Shown here: in pieces, positions 24,492 to 32,317 of the stretch | Layout: every line of letters starts with the position of its first letter | How positions within the stretch are numbered: position 1 is the stretch's first letter | NCBI RefSeq assembly: GCF_018596315.1 | Contig: NZ_JAHEAG010000038.1 | Span: 1 to 55,137, forward strand | Direction of reading: 5' to 3' | DNA: 55,137 bases | Source of the DNA: Bradyrhizobium sp. SRL28 | GTDB taxonomy: Bacteria > Pseudomonadota > Alphaproteobacteria > Rhizobiales > Xanthobacteraceae | Program-made: the position numbers and the translations under genes | The notes under the pieces: generated by a model | What the model saw: the letters and a program-made list of their open reading frames with translations, nothing else | The model's database searches: none | Told to the model about the DNA's origin: nothing

Positions 24492-24743
24492 ATGACGACG
24501 ACAAAACTCGATCTTGCCGGGCTGAAATGTCCGCTTCCCGCATTGAAGACGCGCAAGGCGCTGAAGACGTTGCCGCCCGGCGACAGGTTGGAAGTGCTTT
24601 GCACGGATCCGCTGTCGGTGATCGACATCCCGAATCTCATTCGCGAGACCGGCGACAAGGTCGAAATCACCGAGCGCAGTCAGGCCCGCATCGTGTTTTT
24701 GATAGAGAAAACAGACGGTTCCGTAGAAAAGGCTAATGCCTGA
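24492..24743 (+). CDS. TusA-family sulfur carrier
   Basis: 83 aa with the conserved sulfur-carrier motif LAGLKCPLPALKTRKALKTL (active Cys in CPLP) and the usual DIPNLIRETG helix. TusA proteins pass persulfide sulfur from cysteine desulfurase to tRNA thiolation, molybdopterin or FdhD. Its place after mobB-moeA and near fdhD suggests Mo-cofactor sulfuration rather than tRNA modification. ATG 24492 gives the family's length; an upstream in-frame extension runs into the repeat. Confidence 0.85.
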   Translation: MTTTKLDLAGLKCPLPALKTRKALKTLPPGDRLEVLCTDPLSVIDIPNLIRETGDKVEITERSQARIVFLIEKTDGSVEKANA

Positions 24744-24830
24744 GCGGGACGGGCTGGGACAAAATCCTTGCTCGTCAATTAGACGACCGAGCGATTGCCG
24801 GGTGCGACAATCGGCCCTACAAACCCCGGC

Positions 24831-26264
24831 ATGAACTTCCCGACATCGAAGGTGAGCGCAGCGGCATCCCCTGCCACGGTCAATGAGCCGGCGGCAAAAC
24901 TCGGCAAATCGGCCGGCGGCCCCGAGTTCGGCGCGCTCGCGCAGGCCTCGATTTTGATCGTCGATGACGAGCCCGGAATGCGCAATTTTCTCGTGCGCAC
25001 GCTGGGGCCGCGCTGCAAGCATGTGGCGGAGGCGGCCGACACGGACCAAGCCTCGCGCCTGCTCGACAAGAGCCGGTTCGACGTCGTCATCCTCGACAAC
25101 ATCATGCCGGGCAAGAATGGCGTCGACTGGCTCGCGGAGCAGCGCGCCGTCGGCTTCTTTGCCGACGCCATCCTCATCACGGCCTATGCCGATCTCGACA
25201 CGGCGATCCAGGCGCTGCGCGCCGGCGCGGCCGATTTCGTGCTGAAGCCGTTTCGCTCGAACCAGATATTGAATGCGGTGGCGCGTTGTCTCGACCGGGT
25301 CCGGCTGCAGCGCGAGAACTATGTGCTGCGCTATGCGCTACGCGCTTCCTCCGATCGCACGTTCCTGCGCGACAATCTGATCGGGGAATCGCCGGCGACC
25401 CGCAGCGTGCGTGAAACCATTGCCCGCGTCGCCCGCCTGCCGACATCGATCCTGCTGACCGGCGAATCCGGCACCGGCAAGGAAGTCGCCGCGCGCTCGA
25501 TTCATTCGCTGTCCGATCGCGCCGACAAGCCCTTCGTGCCGGTCAACTGCGCAGCCATTCCGCCCGAAATGATCGAGGCCGAACTGTTCGGCCACATCAA
25601 GGGAGCCTTCACCGGCGCGGACAGCGGGCGTGAGGGCCTGTTCCTCTACGCACATGGCGGCACGCTGTTCCTCGATGAAATCGGCGACCTGCCGCTGCCG
25701 ATGCAGAGCAAGCTGCTCCGCGTTCTGGAGGACCGCCGCGTCCGTCCCGTCGGCTCCGAGCGTGAAGTGCCGGTCGATCTTCGCCTCATCTTTGCGACCA
25801 ATGCCGATCTGCAGAAGGATGTAGAGCGCGGGCGCTTTCGGGCCGACCTCTACTACCGTCTGAACGTCATGCAGATTCATCTTCCGCTGCTCAGGGATCG
25901 CGGCGACGACGTGCAGGAACTCGCCACCATCTTCATGAACAAGCTCTCGACGCAACTCGGCATGCCGCCGGTTGCGATCGACGGCGCGGTCCGCGCCGCG
26001 CTGGCGAGTTACGACTGGCCCGGCAATGTGCGGGAGCTGCGCAATCTGATCGAACGCACGCTGATCCTCGGTGCATTCCCGGACGATTTCGCCGGGCCGC
26101 GAAGCGATGGCCAGCCGGCCGCCGCCGACAGCCTGGCCGATCTGGAGCGCCGGCACATTCTTTCGGTCCTGAAAGAGACCGGCGGCAACCGCGAGGAAGC
26201 CGCGCGCCGGCTTGGAATCTCGCGCAAGACCATCGACCGCAAATTCGCGCTATGGAATGTCTGA
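24831..26264 (+). CDS. NtrC-type sigma54-dependent response regulator
   Basis: About 477 aa. The receiver (about 40-155: LIVDDEPGMRNFLV, phosphoacceptor Asp in VVILDNIMPG, Lys in VLKPF) is followed by an AAA+ domain with Walker A LTGESGTGKE, the sigma54-contacting loop GAFTGA and Walker B LFLDEIGDLP. The C-terminal Fis-type HTH is GGNREEAARRLGISRKTIDR. It activates -24/-12 promoters; a consensus one lies at 28373 with tandem palindromes upstream. An N-terminal extension of about 40 residues is unusual; TTG 24795 is an alternative start. It overlaps the kinase gene, its likely partner. Confidence 0.9.
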   Translation: MNFPTSKVSAAASPATVNEPAAKLGKSAGGPEFGALAQASILIVDDEPGMRNFLVRTLGPRCKHVAEAADTDQASRLLDKSRFDVVILDNIMPGKNGVDWLAEQRAVGFFADAILITAYADLDTAIQALRAGAADFVLKPFRSNQILNAVARCLDRVRLQRENYVLRYALRASSDRTFLRDNLIGESPATRSVRETIARVARLPTSILLTGESGTGKEVAARSIHSLSDRADKPFVPVNCAAIPPEMIEAELFGHIKGAFTGADSGREGLFLYAHGGTLFLDEIGDLPLPMQSKLLRVLEDRRVRPVGSEREVPVDLRLIFATNADLQKDVERGRFRADLYYRLNVMQIHLPLLRDRGDDVQELATIFMNKLSTQLGMPPVAIDGAVRAALASYDWPGNVRELRNLIERTLILGAFPDDFAGPRSDGQPAAADSLADLERRHILSVLKETGGNREEAARRLGISRKTIDRKFALWNV

Positions 26265-28281
26265 GCGGGCAGACTGCATGAACGAGCCGGCGCGCGGGCG
26301 CTCCGTTCGTTTCCGGCTGCTGGCGATCGCGCTGCTGCCCATGCTGGTCATCCTGCCGCTGCTGCTCGGGGTTGCCATCTATCGCTGGAATGCAAGGTTC
26401 GACGCCACCCTGATTTCGAAGGTGAATGGCGATCTCACCATCGCGCATCAATACCTGGCACGCATTCTGGAAAAAACCGGCGTGCAGATCCGCGCGCTCG
26501 GCCTTTCCGCCCGCTTCCGCGACGTGGAAGAGCATGATCCGCTGTCCGCCGTGAGCGACCTGCTCGAAACCTCCCGCAAGGAGATCGGTCTCGACTTTCT
26601 CTACCTGATGGACGCCAGCGGAAAGATCCTCGCCTCGTCGCCAGCGTTTCCGGGACGGCCAAAGGGCGACTGGCCGATCATCACTTCAGCGTTGTCGGGG
26701 GAGGCCCCGTCGGCCGGCATCGACATCTTCAGCAATGACGAGCTTGCGGCGATTTCGCCTGTTCTTGCCGAGCGTGCGCGCCTCGATTTGGTGCCGACGC
26801 CGAACGCAGTGCCGACCAATCGCAGCACGGAAACGCACGGCATGGTCGTGCATGCGGCGAGCCGGGCGACGACCCCCGGGGGAGCGCCGGCTGCGTTGGT
26901 CGGGGGCATTCTGCTCAATCAGAATCTGGAGTTCATCGATACGATCAACGACCTGGTCTATCAGTCGGCCAGCCTGCCGGAGGGCAGCCAGGGAACGGCG
27001 ACGCTATTTTTGGACGACGTGCGGATCAGCACCAATGTCCGGCTGTTCGAGGGCCGGCGCGCGCTCGGGACTCGCGTATCGGCGGCCGTGCGTTCTGCTG
27101 TCATGGACGAGGGGCGCACATGGCTCGACAGTGCGTTCGTGGTCAACGACTGGTACATCTCGGCCTATGAGCCGCTGGTCGACAGCTATGGCAAGCGCGT
27201 CGGCATGCTCTATGTCGGCTTCCTGCAGAAGCCGTTCAACGACGCGAAGTTTGAGACGCTCCTCATCATCGCGCTCGCATTCATCGTGATCACGGCGGCC
27301 ACCGTGCCGATCTTCCTGCGCTGGGCGCAGTCGATATTCATGCCGCTCGAACGCGTCACGACGACGATCGGCGAAGTGGAGAGCGGCAACCTGTCCGCCC
27401 GCACCAAACTGCCGGCGTCGGGTGACGAGATCGGCCGCGTGGCGTTTCACCTCGATACCCTGCTCGACCAGGTCCAGGAGCGCGATCGGCAATTGCGCGA
27501 GTGGAATGAGGAATTGAATACGCGGGTGCGTGATCGAACCAGGGATCTCGAACACGCCAACCTGAAGCTGGAGGCGACCACCAAGCAGCTTATCATGTCC
27601 GAGAAGCTCGCCGCCATCGGCGAGATCACCGCAGGCGTGGCGCATGAGATCAACAATCCGATCGCGGTGATGCAGGGCAACCTCGACGTCATCCGCAGCG
27701 TGATCGGCGACGAGGCCGACAAGGCCAAGGTCGAGTTCCGCCTGCTGGATGAGCAGATTCATCGCATCAGCCAGATCGTCATGAAGCTGCTCCAGTTTGC
27801 GCGACCGGAGGAATACGCCGGCTATGTCGAACGCCATGCGCCGGGGAGCGTCGTTCAGGATTGTTTGCCGCTGGTCCAGCATCTCCTGAACAAGACTGAA
27901 ATCAGGGTTGTGAGGGAAGATCGGGCGAGCCGCCTGGTCCTGATGAATCGCACCGAGCTTCAACAGGTGGTGATCAATCTGATCGTCAACGCCATCCATG
28001 CCATGCCCGACGGCGGCACGTTGACGCTCCGTTCCTTCGACGCCGATCGCGACGGCAACGCGGGTATTTCAATCGAAGTGGCCGACACCGGCATCGGCAT
28101 GAGCGCCGATGTCATGGACAAGGTGTTCGATCCCTTCTTCACGTCGAAACGCCGGGAAGGCACCGGCCTTGGTCTGTCCATCAGTCAGACGCTGGTGAAG
28201 CGCCAACGCGGCCAGATCACGGTCGAAAGCCGGATCGGCTCGGGAAGCACATTCCGCGTATGGCTGCCGGAAGCGAGCTGA
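26257..28281 (+). CDS. Membrane sensor histidine kinase, partner of the sigma54 regulator
   Basis: About 674 aa. There is one transmembrane segment near residues 20-40, a periplasmic Cache-like sensor of about 290 residues, and a second segment (TLLIIALAFIVITAATVPIF). Then come HAMP, a coiled coil, HisKA with GEITAGVAHEINNP, and HATPase (N-box VINLIVNAIHAMPDGG, DTGIGMS, GTGLGLS). The DctB-like layout suggests sensing of a small carboxylate; formate or oxalate would fit the neighbours but is inference. The start at 26257 overlaps the regulator's stop by 8 bases; ATG 26278 is an alternative. Confidence 0.88.
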   Translation: MSERADCMNEPARGRSVRFRLLAIALLPMLVILPLLLGVAIYRWNARFDATLISKVNGDLTIAHQYLARILEKTGVQIRALGLSARFRDVEEHDPLSAVSDLLETSRKEIGLDFLYLMDASGKILASSPAFPGRPKGDWPIITSALSGEAPSAGIDIFSNDELAAISPVLAERARLDLVPTPNAVPTNRSTETHGMVVHAASRATTPGGAPAALVGGILLNQNLEFIDTINDLVYQSASLPEGSQGTATLFLDDVRISTNVRLFEGRRALGTRVSAAVRSAVMDEGRTWLDSAFVVNDWYISAYEPLVDSYGKRVGMLYVGFLQKPFNDAKFETLLIIALAFIVITAATVPIFLRWAQSIFMPLERVTTTIGEVESGNLSARTKLPASGDEIGRVAFHLDTLLDQVQERDRQLREWNEELNTRVRDRTRDLEHANLKLEATTKQLIMSEKLAAIGEITAGVAHEINNPIAVMQGNLDVIRSVIGDEADKAKVEFRLLDEQIHRISQIVMKLLQFARPEEYAGYVERHAPGSVVQDCLPLVQHLLNKTEIRVVREDRASRLVLMNRTELQQVVINLIVNAIHAMPDGGTLTLRSFDADRDGNAGISIEVADTGIGMSADVMDKVFDPFFTSKRREGTGLGLSISQTLVKRQRGQITVESRIGSGSTFRVWLPEAS

Positions 28282-28321
28282 CCGGACATTTTGTCCAAGG
28301 CCCGTCCGGACATTTTGTCCA
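28282..28321. promoter_or_regulatory. Tandem palindromes, upstream activator sites
   Basis: CCGGACATTTTGTCCA occurs twice exactly (28282-28297, 28306-28321), 24 bp apart. Each copy contains the palindrome GGACA-TTT-TGTCC. They end about 50 bp before the -24/-12 promoter, the usual enhancer position for an NtrC-type regulator, and directly follow the kinase gene. Confidence 0.7.
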
Positions 28322-28372
28322 TGGCTGCGGGAACCCTTCCACTAAGTGATTGATTTTCTGTATCGCGTCATT

Positions 28373-28388
28373 TGGCACGCGGATTGCT
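28373..28388 (+). promoter_or_regulatory. Sigma54 (-24/-12) promoter
   Basis: TGGCAC-GCGGA-TTGCT matches the RpoN consensus TGGCAC-N5-TTGCW at every position, with the invariant GG (28374-28375) and GC (28386-28387) correctly spaced. Transcription should start near 28398 and read into the leader ORF and the transporter. Confidence 0.85.
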
Positions 28389-28427
28389 GTCCCTCCAATC
28401 TAAGAGTTGTAGTGGGGAGGGGACGCG

Positions 28428-28670
28428 ATGGCCGGATATTCGGTCGCAAAGGGGGCGACTGCGCGAGCGAAGCCGTTCGCTGCTTGCTGTCTTCCTGACG
28501 CGCTCGCACCGCACTCCAAACGATTTTGCCTCGAGATCAACTCCGATCGGTCGCGTGTGCGTCTCACGTGCACGCACAGCGATCGGCGTTTCGCGGCCCA
28601 CCTCACGCAATTCCCCAACTTTCCAACCGATGTGCCGGTAAGGCCACGAACCCGGAGGTTATTTCTATGA
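28428..28670 (+). CDS. Possible 80-aa leader ORF coupled to the transporter
   Basis: It is the first ATG after the predicted sigma54 start, preceded by GGGGAGGGGAC with good spacing. The frame is open for 80 codons and its TGA overlaps the transporter ATG (ATGA, 28667-28670). The product is Arg/Cys-rich with no domain and may be untranslated 5' leader instead. Confidence 0.3.
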   Translation: MAGYSVAKGATARAKPFAACCLPDALAPHSKRFCLEINSDRSRVRLTCTHSDRRFAAHLTQFPNFPTDVPVRPRTRRLFL

Positions 28671-30319
28671 GCACTGCCGATGTCACTCTTGCGCCATCTG
28701 GTGCGCTCGGGCTCCTCGACAAGGAGCGAACGATCGCAACCGCCGGCTTCAATCGCTGGCTGGTGCCGCCGGCGGCGCTTTGCATTCATCTCTGCATCGG
28801 CATGGCCTATGGCTTCAGCGTGTTCTGGCTGCCGCTGTCGCGCGCGCTCGGGATGAGCGCGCCGAAGGTATGCTCCGACATGACGTTGGTGCAGGAACTT
28901 TTCACCACCACCTGCGACTGGAAGGTCGCCAGCATGGGCTGGATGTACACGCTGTTCTTCGTGCTGCTCGGCATTGCCGCCGCGGTGTGGGGCGGCTGGC
29001 TCGAGCGCGTCGGCCCGCGCAAGGCGGGCTTCGTCTCGGCGCTGTGCTGGTGCGGTGGTCTCTTCCTCGGTGCGATCGGCATCTACACGCATCAGCTTTG
29101 GTTGCTGTGGCTCGGCTCCGGCGTGATCGGCGGCATCGGCCTTGGCCTCGGTTACATCTCGCCGGTGTCGACGCTGGTGAAATGGTTCCCGGACCGCCGC
29201 GGCATGGCGACCGGCATGGCCATCATGGGCTTTGGCGGCGGCGCCATGATCGGCGCGCCGCTGGCGAACTTGCTGATGAACTATTTCAAGTCGCCGACTT
29301 CCGTCGGCGTCTGGGAAACCTTCGTCGCGATGGGCGTCATCTATTTCGTGTTCATGATGATCGGCGCCTTCCGCTATCGCATTCCGCCGGCCGGCTGGCG
29401 GCCCGAGGGTTGGACGCCTCCGGCAAAAGCCAACGCGATGATTTCGCAGAACCACGTTCATCTGAAAGACGCGCACAAGACGCCGCAGTTCTGGCTGATC
29501 TGGTGGGTGCTCTGCCTCAACGTGTCGGCGGGCATCGGCGTGATCGGCATGGCTTCGCCGATGCTGCAGGAAATCTTCGCCGGCAAGCTGATCGGATTGC
29601 CCGACGTCGGCTTCAACCAGCTCGACGCGACGCAGAAGGCGACTATTGCGGGTATCGCGGCCGGCTTCGCCGGGCTGCTCTCGCTGTTCAATATCGGCGG
29701 CCGCTTCTTCTGGGCGTCGCTGTCGGACAAGATCGGTCGCAAGAACACCTATTACACGTTCTTCATCCTCGGCATCGCGCTCTACGCGCTGGCGCCGACC
29801 TTCGCCGAAATGGGCTCGAAGCTTTTGTTCGTGCTCGGCTTCGGCATCATCCTGTCGATGTATGGCGGCGGCTTCGCGACCGTGCCGGCCTATCTCGCCG
29901 ACATGTTCGGCACCCAGTTCGTGGGCGCCATCCACGGCCGGCTGCTGACGGCCTGGTCGACGGCCGGAATCATCGGTCCCGTGGTCGTGAACTACATCCG
30001 CGAGTTCCAGCTTGCCGCCGGCGTGCCGCGTGACCAGCTCTACAACACCACGATGTACATCCTGTGCGCCATGCTGATCGCGGGCTTGATCTGCAACTAC
30101 CTGATCAAACCAGTCGATAGAAAATGGCACATGAGCGATGCCGAGGTCGCCAAGCTGCAGGCGGCGACGGCAAGCGCGGGCGCATCGGGACCATCGGGAT
30201 CGTACGGCATCGGATTTGGCGGGCTGGACGCCAAGGCCGCGCTGTTCTGGGCGTTTGTCGGCATCCCGCTGGCCTGGGGTGTCTGGAAGACGCTGGAAAG
30301 CGCCGTCAAGATACTCTGA
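28667..30319 (+). CDS. Oxalate/formate antiporter-family MFS transporter
   Basis: A 550-aa polytopic protein with about 12 membrane segments. WLVPPAALCIHLCIGMAYGF at the start, GWLERVGPRKAGF between helices 2 and 3, and YISPVSTLVKWFPDRRGMAT mark the OFA family. The C-terminus adds a cytosolic linker and one more hydrophobic segment (FWAFVGIPLAWGVWKTLESA) that resembles the small subunit encoded separately beside some OFA transporters. It probably moves formate or oxalate across the inner membrane. The ATG at 28667 follows GGAGG. It lies between the sigma54 promoter and the formate dehydrogenase genes. Confidence 0.88.
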   Translation: MSTADVTLAPSGALGLLDKERTIATAGFNRWLVPPAALCIHLCIGMAYGFSVFWLPLSRALGMSAPKVCSDMTLVQELFTTTCDWKVASMGWMYTLFFVLLGIAAAVWGGWLERVGPRKAGFVSALCWCGGLFLGAIGIYTHQLWLLWLGSGVIGGIGLGLGYISPVSTLVKWFPDRRGMATGMAIMGFGGGAMIGAPLANLLMNYFKSPTSVGVWETFVAMGVIYFVFMMIGAFRYRIPPAGWRPEGWTPPAKANAMISQNHVHLKDAHKTPQFWLIWWVLCLNVSAGIGVIGMASPMLQEIFAGKLIGLPDVGFNQLDATQKATIAGIAAGFAGLLSLFNIGGRFFWASLSDKIGRKNTYYTFFILGIALYALAPTFAEMGSKLLFVLGFGIILSMYGGGFATVPAYLADMFGTQFVGAIHGRLLTAWSTAGIIGPVVVNYIREFQLAAGVPRDQLYNTTMYILCAMLIAGLICNYLIKPVDRKWHMSDAEVAKLQAATASAGASGPSGSYGIGFGGLDAKAALFWAFVGIPLAWGVWKTLESAVKIL

Positions 30320-30327
30320 TGACGGAG

Positions 30328-30365
30328 GACGCCGCGGGACCGCTACCATGGTTTCCCGCGGCGTC
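30328..30365. terminator. Hairpin after the transporter
   Basis: GACGCCGCGGGA (30328-30339) and TCCCGCGGCGTC (30354-30365) form a perfect 12-bp stem with a 14-base loop. No T-run follows, so termination may be incomplete. Confidence 0.5.
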
Positions 30366-30604
30366 TTCCGACCTCGGTTCCGACCGGCGGATCGATAGGC
30401 GTTCGCAATCGCAGCATACGATGGCTTTATTGATCTTGCGGTCATTTCGCGGTTCATTCGCTGCAGACAGCGGGCGTGGGTCGAGCGCGATGATTCCGCG
30501 GGCCCGCTCACGTAAATCCTTGCCACAGCCTTATAATTCGCTTGGCATCTGGTATGCCAGAGATTAGAGTCGATCTGATCAGGTCAGAGAACGAGACGCA
30601 ATCA
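30366..30604. other. Spacer before the formate dehydrogenase genes
   Basis: 239 bases with no gene. It contains a TATAAT at 30532-30537 without a convincing -35, and the palindrome listed separately at 30543-30559. Confidence 0.4.
30543..30559. promoter_or_regulatory. Palindrome upstream of the FdsGB gene
   Basis: TGGCAT-CTGGT-ATGCCA is a perfect inverted repeat 45 bases before the start codon, just after a TATAAT. It may be an operator. It is not a sigma54 promoter, because the TTGC element is absent. Confidence 0.4.
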
Positions 30605-32317
30605 ATGACTGTCCATGACGTACAAACGGTCCGCGCGTTCGAACATCCGGGCGCGGGACGGAAGCGGGCCAAGGCGACCCCGAAGGGGCGCCAGGTTGAC
30701 CCCACAGCTGCCCACGAGATCGAGCTTCTGCTCGGTGATCGGCCGCGGCGACGCGATCTCCTGATCGAGCACCTGCACCTGATCCAGGACAAGTATCACC
30801 AGATCTCGGCGGCGCATCTGGCGGCGCTGGCCGACGAGATGAAGCTGTCGTTTGCGGAAGTGTTCGAGACCGCGACCTTCTATGCGCATTTCGACGTGGT
30901 GAAGGAGGGCGAGCCTGACATCGCGCCGCTGACCATCCGCGTCTGCGATTCGCTCACCTGCGCCATGATGGGCGCGGAAAAGCTGCTCAGCGAATTGCAG
31001 GACAAGTCCGGCCCCGGCATTCGCGTGGTGCGCGCGCCCTGTGTCGGATTCTGCGACAGCGCGCCGGTCGCTGAAGTCGGACACCGCTATGTACTCAATG
31101 CGACTTCGGCCGAGGTCCTCGATACCGCGGCGCGGGGCGAGACCCATCCAATCATCCCGTCCTACGTCGATTACGAGACCTATGTCAGCGAGGGCGGCTA
31201 CAAGCTGCTTGGTGACTTGCGCGCGGGGCGGGTCAGCAAGGAAGACATTCTCAAGGTTCTGGACGACTCCAGCTTGCGGGGGCTCGGCGGCGCCGGCTTT
31301 CCCACCGGCCGCAAATGGCGGGCAGTGCTGGGCGAGCCGGGTCCCCGACTGATGGCCGTCAATGGTGACGAGGGCGAGCCCGGTACGTTCAAGGATCGCT
31401 TCTATCTGCTCCGCGATGTTCACCGTTTCCTCGAAGGGACGTTGATTGCGGCGCATATCATCGACGCGGAGGACGTCTATATCTATCTGCGTGACGAATA
31501 TCCTGCCGCCCTCAAGCTGCTTCCGCTCGAGATTGCCAAGCTGCCCGCAGGCGGTCCGCGAATTCACATGCGTCGCGGCGCTGGCGCCTATATCTGCGGC
31601 GAGGAGTCCGCGCTGCTCGAGAGTCTTGAAGGCAAGCGCGGCCTGCCGCGGCACAAGCCGCCTTATCCGTTCCAGGTCGGCCTGTTCGGCCTGCCGACGC
31701 TCATCAACAATGTCGAGACGCTTTTCTGGGTGCGCGACATCGTGGAGAAGGGCGCCGACTGGTGGAAGAGCCACGGCCGCAACGACCGTGTCGGGTTGCG
31801 CAGCTATTCGGTCTCGGGCCGCGTCAAGAATCCCGGCGTTAAGCTGGCGCCGGCTGGCCTCACCGTGCGCGAACTGATCGACGAGTTCTGCGGCGGCATG
31901 GCCGATGGCCACACCTTCCACGCCTATCTGCCGGGCGGCGCGTCAGGCGGCATTTTGCCGGCCTCGATGGACAACATCCCGCTCGATTTCGGTACGCTGG
32001 AAAAATACGGCTGCTTCATCGGTTCCGCCGCCGTCATCATCATGTCCGAGCAGGACAGCGTGAAAGGCGCGGCGCTGAACCTGATGAAATTCTTCGAGGA
32101 TGAGAGCTGCGGCCAGTGCACGCCGTGCCGGGTCGGCACCCAGAAGGCGGCGATCCTGATGGAAAAGCCGGTCTGGGACCGCGAGTTGCTCGACCAGTTG
32201 AGCCAGGCGATGCGCGACGCGTCGATCTGCGGGCTTGGACAAGCCGCCTCGAATCCGCTGACGTCAGTGATTAAATATTTTCCGGAAGAATTCGTGCCGA
32301 AAGAGGCCGCGGAATGA
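30605..32317 (+). CDS. NAD-dependent formate dehydrogenase, fused gamma-beta (NuoE-NuoF) subunit
   Basis: 570 aa. The N-terminal NuoE/FdsG-like domain (about 30-180) has the [2Fe-2S] ligands CDSLTC and CVGFC. The NuoF/FdsB part follows, with the FMN/NADH site GLGGAGFPTGRKW, GAYICGEESALLESLEGKRG and the [4Fe-4S] motif ESCGQCTPCRVG. It passes electrons from the FdsA subunit to NAD+. Fusion of gamma and beta subunits is as in Methylobacterium FDH1. The start at 30605 is chosen on family fit, with only a weak SD; ATG 30554 is also in frame. Its stop overlaps the FdsA ATG by 4 bases. Confidence 0.92.
   Translation: MTVHDVQTVRAFEHPGAGRKRAKATPKGRQVDPTAAHEIELLLGDRPRRRDLLIEHLHLIQDKYHQISAAHLAALADEMKLSFAEVFETATFYAHFDVVKEGEPDIAPLTIRVCDSLTCAMMGAEKLLSELQDKSGPGIRVVRAPCVGFCDSAPVAEVGHRYVLNATSAEVLDTAARGETHPIIPSYVDYETYVSEGGYKLLGDLRAGRVSKEDILKVLDDSSLRGLGGAGFPTGRKWRAVLGEPGPRLMAVNGDEGEPGTFKDRFYLLRDVHRFLEGTLIAAHIIDAEDVYIYLRDEYPAALKLLPLEIAKLPAGGPRIHMRRGAGAYICGEESALLESLEGKRGLPRHKPPYPFQVGLFGLPTLINNVETLFWVRDIVEKGADWWKSHGRNDRVGLRSYSVSGRVKNPGVKLAPAGLTVRELIDEFCGGMADGHTFHAYLPGGASGGILPASMDNIPLDFGTLEKYGCFIGSAAVIIMSEQDSVKGAALNLMKFFEDESCGQCTPCRVGTQKAAILMEKPVWDRELLDQLSQAMRDASICGLGQAASNPLTSVIKYFPEEFVPKEAAE

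Noticed and set aside
28282..28321. Insertion-sequence ends or remnants
   Set aside because: The two copies are direct, not inverted, with no transposase and no target duplication. Their place before a -24/-12 promoter explains them better as activator sites.
28400..30526. A 708-codon open frame antisense to the OFA transporter
   Set aside because: Its product is low-complexity (His/Arg/Gln/Asp-rich) with no domain, it mirrors the codon structure of the transporter, and it has no promoter or ribosome-binding site. Similar antisense frames at 14243-15766, 18302-19558, 30602-31921, 33433-34755 and 53297-54829 are rejected for the same reason.
30532..30537. TATAAT as a standard sigma70 promoter for formate dehydrogenase
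   Set aside because: No acceptable -35 lies 16-18 bases upstream, so it is mentioned only as a possibility.
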